Position numbers and translations under genes: made by a program. Shown piece after piece: positions 48,558-60,857 of a stretch of 64,000 nt of DNA (within the stretch, counting starts at the first letter, position 1; each line of letters begins with the position of its first letter). This stretch comes from Ischnura elegans (taxonomy: Eukaryota > Arthropoda > Insecta > Odonata > Coenagrionidae), in the NCBI RefSeq assembly GCF_921293095.1, contig NC_060248.1, forward strand, positions 11,178,744-11,242,743, in the 5' to 3' direction. The notes beneath the pieces were generated by a model. That model was not told the origin of the DNA. It searched no databases and worked only from the letters and a program-made list of their open reading frames with translations.

Positions 48558-49056
48558 ACAGGGTGGTTTCCTATAATTTTTTTATTGCCTATATCGAAAG
48601 ATTATTACTCATGGAGTACGTATTTCACGCTTTTAGATTTTTTCATGATGATATTTATTTTTCGCGATTAAATGAAAAGTGAAAATTTTCAAGCGCGCAA
48701 AAACGCGACGGGTAAGTATGAATGCCGGGTAAACTCCGTGTGACGTCGTTCTGATTCCCGCTGCCGCAAGTGAGGTGACCTTGGGGCGAGGCTTTGTGCG
48801 CTGATACGACGCAGGATGCTAGCAGGTAGCAGAGTACCATGCTAGCTACCAGCGGGAATCAGAACGACGTCACACGGAGTTTACCCGGCATTCATACTTA
48901 GCCGTCGCGTTTTCGCGCGCTTGAAAATTTTCACTTTTCATTTAATCGCGAAAAATAAATATCATCATGAAAAAATCTAAAAGCGTGAAATACGTACTCC
49001 ATGAGTAATAATCTTTCGATTTAGGCAATAAAAAAACAATAGGAAACCACCCTATT
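48558..49056. mobile_element. F1 transposon, copy 5, palindromic (two right ends)
   Basis: The element consists of the same end twice, facing outwards: arms of about 206 bases (48558-48763 and 48850-49056) around an 86-base spacer from inside F1. The arms share changes not seen in other copies (ACTCATGGAGTACG for ACTCCTGGAGTACG, and TTTTTTCATGATGATATTTA). They are therefore sister copies, not independent insertions. Outer flanks are AA and TT. Confidence 0.88.
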
Positions 49057-49749
49057 TTAGTATTAGAAAGAGTTATCGAATACAGCGTCAAAATTTAATG
49101 GTATTGAAAACAATCACTAACCGTTTCGGTTTATAAATGAGGTTGCGCGTAACTATAAGATTCAAAACGTACTCAAACTTACACCTGCTGCTAATGTAGT
49201 TTTTAATTTTTTTAATTTCATCAGTATATCATCCCGCAAGGCACCTCAGTCGGCGCAAGACGGGATCTGCCAGGACTCCAGCCTTTCACATTTATGTCTA
49301 ATGAAAAATAAGGCAGTCGTATGTAAGAAGGTTTAACTCATGCAAATATTTTATTTCTTTCCTTTATTGTTCGAGAAAAAAACGAATTCATATGAATGTG
49401 TTAGAGTATCCGAAGAATCTTTGTGTAAATCTCCAAAGGATGGGAATGAAAGACAGCAGTAATTTTCCGCACAATTTTGATGTTAACCGACGCGGTCGAT
49501 CAAGGTATTTCATTTAAAATGACGCAACATGTCGAAACTGGCTCTGCCAACATTGTGATGGAATCGAAATTCTGCAACTATCGTTCGTTCTCATCCCATT
49601 CCTTTTAATTATTCCTTCGTGTACACTATTTGTTATTTCATTGTTTTATTTTGATCTCTACACAAAGTGCGCTTCTGAATGATGTGGATCGATTTATTTA
49701 AACTGAATACATGTCGTTATTTCTTTATATACACCAAGGGTACCAAAAA

Positions 49750-49910
49750 GGAAAGGTAAGGAAATTCGTTTTTCCCCCGAAAAATAAAGGACTTTGTTGT
49801 ATTCTTCGTTAGAGCATCTTCTTTTCAGTTGCCACGGCTGGTGTTCCAACACCCCCCGCCACACACCTTTTTAGGTGGCTTGCGGGGTAGTATGAATTAG
49901 AAGATAAAAT
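49750..49910 (-). mobile_element. CR1-like LINE tail copy
   Basis: It matches 43.60-43.77 kb: ATTCGTTTTTC, AAAGGACTTTG, GGCTGGTGT, CACCCCCCGCCACACACC, GGTGGCTTGCGGGGTA. There is no coding part. Confidence 0.5.
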
Positions 49911-50600
49911 TTCTCCATGTGAACTTTATCGCTATTCCGCGACGGAAGTTTTTCAAAGTACTGCATGAAACAAGTGGCTTTGTACGCAGTCACGCGCACG
50001 GGTGCAATGATACACACACAAAATTCAGTATTACAAAATCGCCCGAAAATCTAAGCTAAAACGGCAATTAAAATATCACAATTTTTTCGTTGATACGAGG
50101 CTGCATTCTTGATAAATGCGCCGGGCTTCCGGGAACAACGTACGCAAATATATACGCCCCCGGCTGGTGCATACATATTTCATGTATGCATTTCTAACAT
50201 CTTTTCCTGGTTATCGCAGGGTATTGCTTCGCTAGGGCAGTCACTTCAATAAATGACTGGATGCACGCGTGGGTGAACTTATGGATGACTATGTCCTGAT
50301 GGCATTCCCGAAATAAACAAAGTCAAACGTCATCCTCCTCGAAGGAAAATCGCTTCTCTCGAGTTGTGAAACGCCCTTCGCTTGCATTGGTGAAAATTCT
50401 ACTGCATGGAAGTTTTATTTGGGGAATCTTTCAAATGGGAGCCTCGGGTGAAGAAAGGGGGAACTCTTCCTTTTCATATTTTCGGGGTTGGTTTGGAGGA
50501 GGTTTTCCACACATCACCGCCAACGTGAAGCAATTGGGGTTGGTGGGAGGGTGGCGTATGACGCGGAGGGCTACTGGAGGTGTGAGGCTCAAAAGGAGCT

Positions 50601-50606
50601 TATAAG
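50601..50606 (+). promoter_or_regulatory. TATA box of a candidate gene
   Basis: TATAAG lies about 32 bases before a pyrimidine-rich initiator-like TCTATTT (A at 50633). A splice-ready first exon follows. The spacing is right for an RNA polymerase II core promoter. Confidence 0.45.
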
Positions 50607-50632
50607 AGGAGGACGCACACCTAGATTCGTCT

Positions 50633-50680
50633 ATTTTGTCTAGTGGTGTGGTCGACGAGATGATTCCAGCAGCCATGAAG
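50633..50680 (+). CDS. Candidate first exon of an unidentified gene
   Basis: Downstream of the TATA box an ATG at 50660 opens seven codons (MIPAAMK), ending exactly at a strong donor AAG|GTAAGT (50681). A second ATG, two codons before the donor, gives the MK start typical of insect cuticle and other secreted-protein genes, whose first exon is often this short. No matching second exon (a signal peptide followed by a domain) was found in the next 4 kb, so identity and even existence remain open. The start at 50660 or 50675 cannot be decided. Confidence 0.4.
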
Positions 50681-50776
50681 GTAAGTGAAAGAAAGATTTC
50701 TCATGGATTTTATTTTAGTGTCTATTACGATGTTCAGCCTTAATCACACGGTAATTTATTAGCCCGTCCCTTCCAC

Positions 50777-51133
50777 ATTTTACAGTTGCCATATTATAGA
50801 ACGCACTTTTGAAAATATCTTTCGTAATAATGTCTAATTTTATGTTTCAACATTTACGTGAAATAACAAACCCTTGGAATCAATAATACATATCAGTGTA
50901 TTTTTCTCAGGAATCATATAAACTAAATGATCATACTGTTCCGAGTAGAAACTTAATACAAGAAAGGAAAAGATGTGAAAAATACCTTTTATATGAAAAA
51001 ACAGTTTTTATTCGACGTTTTAAAACGTTCACGGAAGAAAACTATATTTTCTCTCTACTAATATAACTCAAGATGTTCGAATCCCGACCAAGGCAAATTT
51101 TGTATCCTTGTGGGCGACTTCATGAAAGCTCAT
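50777..51133 (+). repeat. Repeat D, copy 1
   Basis: About 357 bases, from ATTTTACAGT to ATGAAAGCTCATCGC, recur at 53850-54222 in the same orientation with small indels. A TGTTCGAATCCCGACC string resembles a tRNA B box, but no A box precedes it. It abuts M2 copy C. Confidence 0.8.
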
Positions 51134-51500
51134 CGCTCCAATGATTGCGGAAAAATGACCGTTTGACGTGATCATTTTCCGCGAAGAATCCAGGGATTGA
51201 AATCCCTTTTCCAACACTTGGCCTTTTTCCATCGCTGAAACCATTGCTGGTACAGTTTTTCAGCCAATCAGAATGCACGGACGCTAACGGTGATTGTAAC
51301 GCCACGCTTGGCTATTTTAATTGAATGACGGTTGTTTATGAAGAGAGTGAATGATTCAGTAATGGAAAAAGGGAAGTTAGGAATGACCGTCTAATTCTAA
51401 AACAATGGGCCAATGAGCGATCTCCCTTTTGGTCCCTGAAAACCTATCGCTCTAGCTATCATTCTGAGGGACGGACAAAATTCATCGTGTTATTCAGGTT
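51134..51500. mobile_element. MITE family M2, copy C (inverted, empty site)
   Basis: The reverse complement aligns with M2 copy A, including GATTGGCTG and the AACCTGAATAACACG end. It reads GTGGCGTTACAATC and CCGTTAGC where copy A carries its two insertions. The other end is cut at repeat D. Confidence 0.65.
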
Positions 51501-53849
51501 TTACTGTATGAGGAGTTCTCTCTATTGTCAGGCATATAGACATGGATGAGGGTTTTGAATGGTTAAACTGAGGAACATCACTAGCATCTATCCTCTGATA
51601 CTCTATTTTTCGATATATTTACATTTCATGTCAATAATCAACAATGAATTTAGGTTCAACCAAACAACCGTTACATAATGGTAGTTCGCCAAATTAAAAT
51701 AAAGTGTTATTGCAATACTCCACACTTCCTTTTAATGCACTCTCCCTCCATCCGACTTCCACCGTCTTGTGCTGACTATTTTCTTCCACCTGCAATCCCT
51801 TCCCCCAACTCCTTCCCATTCTATCCTCACGCTTTTATCGGTAAGTTACCTTTCTTCTCCAGAAATATTTGCTTTAACGAAGGCCCCTGATGCGAATCCT
51901 CTGAAAATGCATGAGGGGCATATTTCTTCCTGATTATTAGAAGCAGTTTTGATAGAAATTCTCGCTGAGAATTACCACTGCTACTTGCAGAATGCTTTTC
52001 AACATGAGACTTTTGTCGGGGACTTCTCTCCCCTCAGAACCTCTTTAAATCGCAACATACTCCACCTCTCTCCATATTTCTAATTACATGCGTGCCTTTC
52101 TATCACCCCGCCCATTCTATTATTCCCTTCCAGGTTTTTTTCCTGGTGTCGTTCCTCTACGTCTATTACTAGATTCTTCCTTCCAACCCTGGTTTACCGT
52201 ATATCCTTGGTCGTCTCTTTTCTCACCGTCTCCCCACCAAACGTCTGTCACCCTTTCTCATGCTTGTCAAATCCTCCCCCACAACTTCCTCAAATGTATA
52301 AATGTGATTTTCTCATGTACTGTGATGTGTAGTACCAAATGATTGCTCTGTGAGCCCAAACGCGTTGTACGGATTTAAATAACTGTGGAGATGTGAAAAT
52401 TCATTTTATTTTAATATTTTAAAAATGAATTTAACTTACAGCATGATCGTAATGAAATATGTAGCTGGTTTACTGAAATGTAATGGACAGAACAGCGTGC
52501 GAATTAACAAAAAGAGAACTGTATAGGCAACCAGCGTACCACCTAAGCTCCCCTCGAACTATATTTCTGGCTACATGGCCGGCTATGGATACGACTGGAT
52601 TGTATTATTGAGGCATGTACATCAACGCCTTTTTTCTTCGTTTCTGGATCAATTCGGTGAAATCAATTTACACGCAAAGACAAAAATTTGGAAGGGTTGC
52701 GAGTTATAATGAAAATCCTAATTTTTGCTATTTTTTTTAGTATTGTGGTTATTTTCAATCCATTCAATGCTATCAATGCTCCATGGACTTTAAAAAATAT
52801 TTTTATTGGTAAATCTAGTTAGTTTTAGAGGTCACTCGTTATGTTATTTACTACTCGCCGTAGATGATTTCTGAAAGTGGGTCAGATCTTTAAATAAACT
52901 TTTCTTGAGGTTGGGATAAAATAAAAATGCTATGGGTCCAGTAGCTAAGAAATTAAAATTGCTATTACACGTTAAGATATGATTTTTCTTGGCCCAGGTT
53001 ACAATTTTTTATGGTTTTATGATAAAATTGTCGGTTAGATATTCTATTTCTTCAGATATTTTCTTTATTTCCTGAGTAAAATTTATCTCAGAGCGTGTTA
53101 GAAAAATGTATGTGATGAACTAGGTACTACAAAGAACAGACAAAAATTACGACGAGTTCTGATTCGCACTACAGATCGTAAGCGCGAGAAATACACGTTA
53201 AATTTTTGATAGGGGTATTTTCGGAGGGAATGGGTGATATTTTTTGGGGGATTTACTCGTCATGTTTTGAGCGAATGAAAGGTAAAGAAAGAGCCATCCA
53301 TCGTTATTTCGTCATTCATTAGTAGAAGTACACCATTGCAGTACGCGTCTTTGTTTTCCTTTGTTTTTTTTTGTCTTTTTGAGATGGCGTTCTATCAGTT
53401 TATAAAATCACCTCTGAATATCTACCACCTTTTTCTTAAGCACTATGACTATTTTGGATCTATTCGCATGCTGTCAATGGTCAATGCATTTGAAAAATCA
53501 TAATCGTGGTAAAAATTAAAAGCATGGAGAATACAACTAATTTAACCGCCAATATGGCACCAAATTTAAGTTTTGTACCGCTGAAATGTGTTTTAAACAT
53601 TTAAAATTTATGAAAAATAAATTTAATTCCATTAGGCTCGAATAGAGATAGTGAAAAGAGTTTTTTTCAATAAGTTCATAGATGGCGATTTTCACAGCAT
53701 TATCTCATCGATTAAGAGTGTACCCTGAATCTAATTATTATAGTTCTAATACCTTTTAGATTTTAAATAGCTCCTTCCTTCTGTTTCTATTCTTTTATTA
53801 ACAAGTCCCCAAGATATACTTGTTCGAGGCCATTGAGTTGTGACAGGCC
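51501..53849. other. No gene recognised; pyrimidine-rich patch
   Basis: 51720-52300 is rich in C and T, ending near CCCAAACGCGTTGTACGG and an AAATAA stretch. This hints at a retroelement 3' end, but no coding part was seen. The frames at 51678-51890 and 52088-52342 follow this composition. The remainder is AT-rich. Confidence 0.3.
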
Positions 53850-54222
53850 ATTTTACAGTACGTAGCCATTTAATAGAACGCACTTTTGAAAATATCTTTT
53901 GTAATAATGCCAAATTTTGTTTTCAACATTTACGTGAAGTAACAAAATATTGGAATTGATAATACATATCAGTGTGTATTTCTGAGGAATAAGAATATAA
54001 ACTAAATGATCATGCAACATACTGTTCTCAGTAGAAACTAAATACAAGAAAGGAAAGATGTGAAAAAAAATCTTTTATATGAAAAAACAATTTTTATTCG
54101 ATGTTTTAAAACGTTCACGGAAGAATAATTCATTTTCTCTCTGCTAATATAATTCAAGATGTTCGAATCCCGACCAAGGCAAAGCTTGTATCCTTGTGGG
54201 CGGCTTCATGAAAGCTCATCGC
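53850..54222 (+). repeat. Repeat D, copy 2
   Basis: Direct repeat of 50777-51133, about 3.07 kb downstream, with several short indels. The two copies stop at the same ATCGC, after which their flanks differ. Confidence 0.8.
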
Positions 54223-57200
54223 GGGCTAAGTCATAGTTTTCTCCTTGAATTATTTACAAATAAAGATGTAATTCTACGAAATTACGCCCAAAGTTGTTCT
54301 AGAGTGATTAGAGTGTAGCTAAATATAGCGAGAGGAATAGCATCACAGTTTGTGGAGTTATACTTTGTTTTTACCAAAAACTATATTCTTCCCATTTTGA
54401 GGATTTCGGATTCCAAAATAGACCAACGCTTATCACCTATGCTTGCATCCGATAGCGCAACTTCCTCTAGTGCTGCGGCAGGCATCACATTGCCAGTTTA
54501 ATATCCATCTGTGAGAGCTCTAATGACGATTCTACGTGTTTTGAAGAAAAACTCGCGATATTTCCTTCTTCTTTTGACTGTAAACTCGAGGTAATAGGAT
54601 ACCTACTTTCTCCTAATATGCTCGGAACAGTCACCTTGCTGTATATACATCCTCTTGTATGTCGATGGCTAAATTCTAACAACACGTATCTCCAATTCGG
54701 CCGATTTGAGACAGGAATCTTAAACAAAGTGTAATAACATTAAAAAATAAAATACAAGCAAAAAACAACTCTTTGTTTGCAAATGAATGCTTATCTTTTA
54801 GTTTTATGAACTTTATGTTTTTAATTTCGGTGTACAAGTAAAAAAAATTAATCTTTTTTTTTTGCTCTCCTGAAAAGTTGCTATTTTTTAGATACAAGTA
54901 GTTATAACTTAGCCATGATACACATGAATTTCATTAATCAGTTTAAGTTTTCGTATTCCGCTACCCTATTTGTAATACAAGAGGTAAAAACTTTCATATG
55001 GTTTATCCAACGTGCCACTCGTATCTAGAATCCACGATCAAGAAGAATATAACTGTCTTCCAAAAACATTATACCTTTCATGAGGCAAAATAGTACATAT
55101 ACACTTTTCATTGATTGCACAATCCATTGAAGCACAATGCGCAAACGTACATACGAATGGGAGAATTACTTTTCCTATGCCATACTTCTACCCCTTCGTG
55201 AGAAATAGTGATAGTATTAATAAATTATAATAATAGCCACAAATTCTCATAATCTGTAAAGTGATATGGAATTCTTTTCATCTCTCAGTTGAATGTGTAT
55301 CGTAATTTATTTCATTCATTGACCGAAATTGAGGAAAATACAGAGCTTGTTATTTCGTGATGAATATAAAACAATTCAAGACCTCAAGTCATACCTTTAA
55401 TTTCTTCATTCGGTTGGCCAAAGATATCAAACGGATCTTTTACCCTTCAATTAGTTATGAGCAATATTCTACGTCAGGAGCGTACGTAAAATGTAATTTC
55501 TGGTGGGGCAAATATTATTATAATTTAAGGCTGATAAATTAAATAACGTCACCCTATGATATTTTCTATTAAGAATAAAATTGAAATAAAATATGCGGGA
55601 ATTCGATAGTCATAATAGATCGATATAATGTACTGCATTAGAAAACGGGACCAGGAAACTTAGGTCTCCCCTTGTTATATAGGCCCCTAGTGTACTAACT
55701 AAATATTCCATCCCAATCACCAACAGTTTTCACGAAGCACTAATACCAGTTTTTTATGCCACTTTGTTGTCTATTCCTTTTTACTTCTGGGCAAAATCTT
55801 GTTACTCCAATTCAACCCACTTCCCGATGTTATCTACCGACTTAAAATTTTCAGCGCAGATCAGAACAATATGACAATGCGTTCTCATGCTATTTCTAGT
55901 TCTTCATACGCTTTATGAGACAAGATTTTAGACAGTTAACATGTACTATATAAATCGCTCATCTTCTGCATAAATATTAACGATTTACGATAATTCGTAA
56001 CTTCTCCCGGCTATTCGGCGCTGAACGAACGCAAACAATCGAGTTTAGTGGGTAAAAATATTACAATATATTATTAATTAATCAAAAAAACACATTTCCA
56101 TTTAAAATAAGAAAAAGAAGATATTGAAAAATCACACATAGAAGACTACACGCTCAAAACAAAAAACCTGGGGAGAATAAATTTAAACATTAAAAATCGA
56201 ATTCCGCCCTATTAAATATTCATTAAAATACTAAAACTAATATATCAAGTACACTATGATGAATTTATATGACTCAAGTGTCAAATGTGAAGCGAATTTG
56301 CATCACTTTGTCGGTTTTGAACATGTGGTATTTATTTTTTATTTTTATTTTTTAATTCAATTAGGTATATATTCCAATTAAACATTCAGGTTCTTTAAAT
56401 ATTTACACTCGAATGAAAGCTACATTATTTGCATTTTAATGGTCCCGCTAAGCATTAAGCTTATCAGCAGGTTCCATTAATATCTTTACTTTTACAAAAC
56501 ATTTATTAAGTGTTAACACATAGACAATATACATATACCCCCTAGCCACATAGTAGTATTACATTATGGCATTAAAAAAAAAATCTGTATAATCTAACTA
56601 AACACGGGGTCTATGATCCTAAACACGGTGGTTTATTTTCTTATATTTAGTTAGAAAAAAACGTGGGTCAAAAAAATTAATTTCCTAATTTTTTCGTAAT
56701 ATTTTTCCTTCGCTCTACTTATTTCGGCTTATTTCATTAGCGCCCAGTTGCTTCCTATGGAATCCACTTGTTCTCCAAAAATACACATCAATTATTTTTT
56801 AGGTCATTTACTGCGTCGGATTTCTTGTCGATGGCCTCATTGCGCGCGAAAATGCCGGAAGAGGGAGCGACCGACACGTGTCGGCCTCCCCTCCGCAAGG
56901 GTCATCGCGCAATCTTTGGTGAACCGCAATCGGCAAAAGTGTGCGTGCACTGCACTGACAAGCCCAAGAACAGATGAAACGCGCCTCGCGTGAGCTCGCT
57001 TTTCATTCGTGATATGGTTACGACTCTAATCGCTCATTCCCGCATATTTTTTTACGAGTACATTTTACAACTCAAACGATATCTATTTTATTCCTACCAA
57101 AAAAAAAGGCCTTTACTCCGTTAGAACACACGAATTTGAATGCTTCAGAATACCTACCACCACTTTTCTGCGATGTATTTCTATTTTTTTCCCCACGAAA

Positions 57201-58407
57201 ATTATCGTGAACAACTTTTATGTTCCGCTGCCACAGTACGACTCAACAGACATTATATTTATAACCATGTATGTTCCTAAGGGACGCACTTGTCCCGGAA
57301 TAATAAATTTCATTTTCTATTCTATTCTACGACTCATAACAATGAATTTCAGCATTTCGTGGATACCGTGAAAGAAATACGTACAGCTACTGCATACTCA
57401 GATACATAGCTGTTGAAAATCAATGTTGGGTGATTCATCTGTAAGATTATTCGGTAAAAATATCTTTAAATTGAAATGAAACGTGCAATTGGATTCTGCG
57501 GCAGCGAAATTTTCATTCAGCTGATGAATTTTGTCAAGACGGAACATTGACTCAAAAAGTATTATGGGCCGTGGTTTTACTTTTCTATTACCTCATAAGC
57601 TACAATGCAGTCTATGCCAGTTTTTGTACTAATTTTATTTTTAAATTGATTCATTTACTTCACTTCAACTACATGTACTACATCAGATATTTTGGACAAA
57701 GTGATACAATTGTTTGTGTTTCAAATTAAGTTTTTCCTTAGCTTAGACAAGCACAATTATACCCATTCGAAGAGTCCATAGAAATTTGTGCGATTTCCCA
57801 GTAGCCAAATGAATCTCAAAGAATCGAAAGCGACAGAATGGCCACATCAAGGAGGCTATGATTCGCTGCTTGTCAGTTTTGTTTTGCCAAAATGACAATT
57901 ATATTTAGTGTTTAAGTCTACGTCTGCACAGACAATCTAATTGAGCAAAACAAATAAGTTAAACACCAAATGTCACTACCTTAAATATAGCTATGAAATT
58001 TTCATTGAACGCAGTAAAATACGCATGCTGAAAAGGGGCATTGTTTTAGATTTTTCGAAAGAAAGATTTCATTTCTGAGGGAGTCCTGCTTAAGAACTCC
58101 CAAAGATTTTACGTTAGAACTTCCGCAGGGGTAAATTCCATTTACGATAAGTACTTGAGCACTCTTATTTGGAAGTTCCACATGATAATAATGGCATCAG
58201 TTCAATGAGTTTAAAAGTGGACTCTTACTTGATATCGATATCTACTCACCTTTTGTAATAAATCCACACCTGAAATATAAGATTAAGAGTTAGGCTGCGA
58301 CAAGTGCTGAGATACAAGGCCAGTTCTGCGACCCATATGCTGATAAATGAGAGGAATAGGTTCCGTTTATCAGTTTTTAAGGTTTCCGGCCTCACTTTAA
58401 AGAGCCA
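54223..58407. other. No gene recognised
   Basis: Mostly AT-rich. A GC-richer patch at about 56835-57000 has two overlapping frames (56748-56993, 56768-56977) with a CVHC motif near the end of one, but nothing I can assign. No tRNA or confident transposon ends were seen. Confidence 0.35.
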
Positions 58408-58437
58408 CGATGATCATCATCGTCAACTATGGTCAAC

Positions 58438-59105
58438 AATGGGGTGGTTTCCTATTATTTTTTTAATGCCTAAATCGAAAGATTATTACTCCTGGAGTAC
58501 GAATTTCACGCTTTTAGATTTTTAAATGACGATATCTATTTTTCGCGACTAAACGAAAAGAGAAAATTTTCAAGCGCGCGAAAACGCGACGGCTAAGTAG
58601 GAATGATGGGAAAAAGTCCGTGTGACGTATTTCTGGTTCCCCCTGCCGCCTTGTGAGGTGACCTTGGGGTTAGGCTTGAGCGCTGATACGATGCAGGCTG
58701 CAAGCAGGTAGCTGAGTACCCTGCTAGCTGGTAGCGCTTGGCTTAAATAAGGATTATTATTCCCCTATCAAACGAAGGAAACTTTCCGCACTTAGGTATT
58801 TTTAATGTGTGATTATTAAGAGATGTTTCCCTGAGCTCTGTGCCTCATGCATGCATTGGTAATCTCAGACGATGTAAAACTCCTATCTACTCGCATAGAA
58901 ACTAGGTCCCTCTGACGTCACGTGGGGTGGCATCGCATGGGCGCCCATCTGGTCTTTTTGAAATGAGGATAAAATTGAACATTGCCATTCGTCTAAACCG
59001 GTATTTCTAAAACCAAATAATTTGTATATTATGAATACACTAATGGTGGGTAAGGAATGGCAATCATTGCATTTCTTTTTCTTTGATGAAGGAAACTACC
59101 CTATT
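58438..59105 (-). mobile_element. F1 inverted-repeat transposon, copy 6, inserted in a LINE tail
   Basis: Flanks are GTCAACAA and TTCTAAGATTGG. The uninterrupted LINE tail at 62.28-62.31 kb reads, inverted, GCCAACAATCCTAAGATTGG. Joining the flanks therefore restores the LINE without any duplicated base. The element itself is full-length. Confidence 0.9.
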
Positions 59106-59395
59106 CTAAGATTGGTTTGACGCAGCTAGCCACTCAACTCTCCTGTTACCTAATATGTTCCCATTAGGTATTTCTTCTCTTTCACATACTCCTTTACCTG
59201 ATCTCTATATTTTGTTCTAGGTTTTCCTTTTCCGTTCTTGCCATCCACTTGTCCCTCGACAATTTTCTTCATCAGGCGATCATTTCTCACGGTATTGCCT
59301 ATCAGGCTGTTCCGTTTTCGTATTAAGGTCGTTTCCACGAGGCTTCTCGCCTAGTCTTCTGAGGACTTCCTCATCACACACTCGGTCTGAGCCAA
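59106..59395 (-). mobile_element. LINE C-terminal fragment (family A), interrupted by F1
   Basis: The minus frame shows RNDRLMKKIVEGQVDGKN, KGKPRTKYRDQVKEY and KEKKYL, the family A tail. Its last roughly 30 bases lie on the other side of F1 copy 6 (about 58409-58437). Confidence 0.75.
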
Positions 59396-60071
59396 GAAAA
59401 AGCAAAAAAAATTCACTATAAAATAACAATTATTCTGCGAATTACTACGTACTGGAACGTAAATTACTATAGTGAATTATTATTATGTAGACAAGGAGCT
59501 TACGTGGTGTATTTAATTTTCCTCCATCGTTCGCTTTGTGAAATAAAACTGTACAGTACGCTACATACACTGAATAGGAATACTATTCAGAGTGGAACGC
59601 ACGGAGTGAAGTTTATATCCCTCCGATAATCATCAAAATAAGTGCGGGAACGTCCCCAGTGACCGGTCAACAAATATTTTGCGAATATTTCTGTGCATTT
59701 GCGTTTGTGATAATAACGTTTTTTCGCAGATATCTGCGCCAAGATAGGCGACAAGGCAGCGCGCGGTGCGGAATCGCACGAGAAAGCCTGTTCCTTTTCA
59801 GTAAAAACCTGAACGATCAACGTTCAACACAATCAGTTGTTTTATCCCGAATGTTCACGTTAATCTTTCAACCTGCAGGAAAAAATTTAAATACGACCAG
59901 TAACTAGGGAATTCTCTCTCATTGCCAAGAAAAATGTCCATATTTTTTCCTGGTCAGTTTTCATTAAATCTAAAATTCTGTCATATCTAGAGGAAATAAA
60001 AAGGTTATCTTGTTATATTACGGCCACATGCGGTGCTATCTTATTCAAGCGAGGTGTTATTTTACCCTGTA

Positions 60072-60341
60072 CAGAGGTGCCGACTTACAAAAAATATTGG
60101 GGGGGCCCAAACCGGGGATCTTGCCCCGGGAAATTTTATAAGTAGTGAGTTATAAGTTTTTTAAGCATTTTATTTGAGTCATTATATTTATATGATCAAC
60201 ATTAGAACCCTGATAACTCAAATATCGATATCTGGACATTCCGGGGAAAATCAACAAGCCTGACACATTTTTTCCTCACACCAATAACGAATTTTTGAGG
60301 GGGCTCGGGCCCCCTTAGGCCCCATGGAGTCGGCGCAACTG
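60072..60341. mobile_element. hAT-type MITE
   Basis: The ends CAGAGGTGCCGACT and AGTCGGCGCAACTG are flanked by an exact 8-bp duplication ACCCTGTA (60064-60071, 60342-60349). GGGGGGGCCC and GGGCCCCC tracts lie inside the ends. It is 270 bases with no coding content. Confidence 0.93.
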
Positions 60342-60736
60342 ACCCTGTAATCGGTTTTACTTTAACGGCAATACAATTGATATTAATAAAGTGTCATTCT
60401 TGTAGTAGGCCCACCTGTTAGCTCCGAATTTGGCATTGACGAGGGTAAATTTAAGCATAAACAACTCTGCAATAGACAAACTGCATATATTTTTTTTTCA
60501 AAACCATAAGCGATGGTAAAGCCACCAGCTCCTGCGTCTAGTTGAAAAAGGTGCATGAAACCTGTTGCGCGAAACCAAGAAATCGCACCATTCTTAAATT
60601 TTCATCAAAATTCATGGATACCTGTTAGGTATATTTGCGAACAGAACTCAATGTGTGTGAAAAACTTAAAAGTTTCACTATCCATGGAGATAACCGCAGA
60701 CTAGCTCGTGGGCTATATTAAAGAAGTCACCGGAAA

Positions 60737-60857
60737 GCACACAAAATTCCACCGAGGAAAAATCATTTGCCTTGACCAGGATTGAAACCTGACTCTCACG
60801 AATCCACGCCATGCATTCCACCACTTGAACTATCGCTGAATTATCTTCCTCGGTAGA
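60737..60857 (-). mobile_element. tRNA-derived SINE fragment (family S3)
   Basis: On the minus strand GATAGTTCAAGTGGTGGAAT (A-box region) is followed by CAGGTTTCAATCCTGGTC (B box) and AAGGCAAATGATTTTTCC. The body beyond is short. It is not a plausible tRNA because the acceptor stem is absent. Confidence 0.6.

Noticed and set aside
56748..56993. GC-rich frames with a CVHC motif, possibly a zinc-binding exon
   Set aside because: Two overlapping frames look equally plausible, no splice-supported boundaries were found, and a single CxxC pair is not enough to assign a domain.
60737..60857. Possible tRNA gene on the minus strand
   Set aside because: A and B boxes are present but the acceptor and D stems do not pair, and a diverged second copy lies at 61.79 kb, so it is a SINE.
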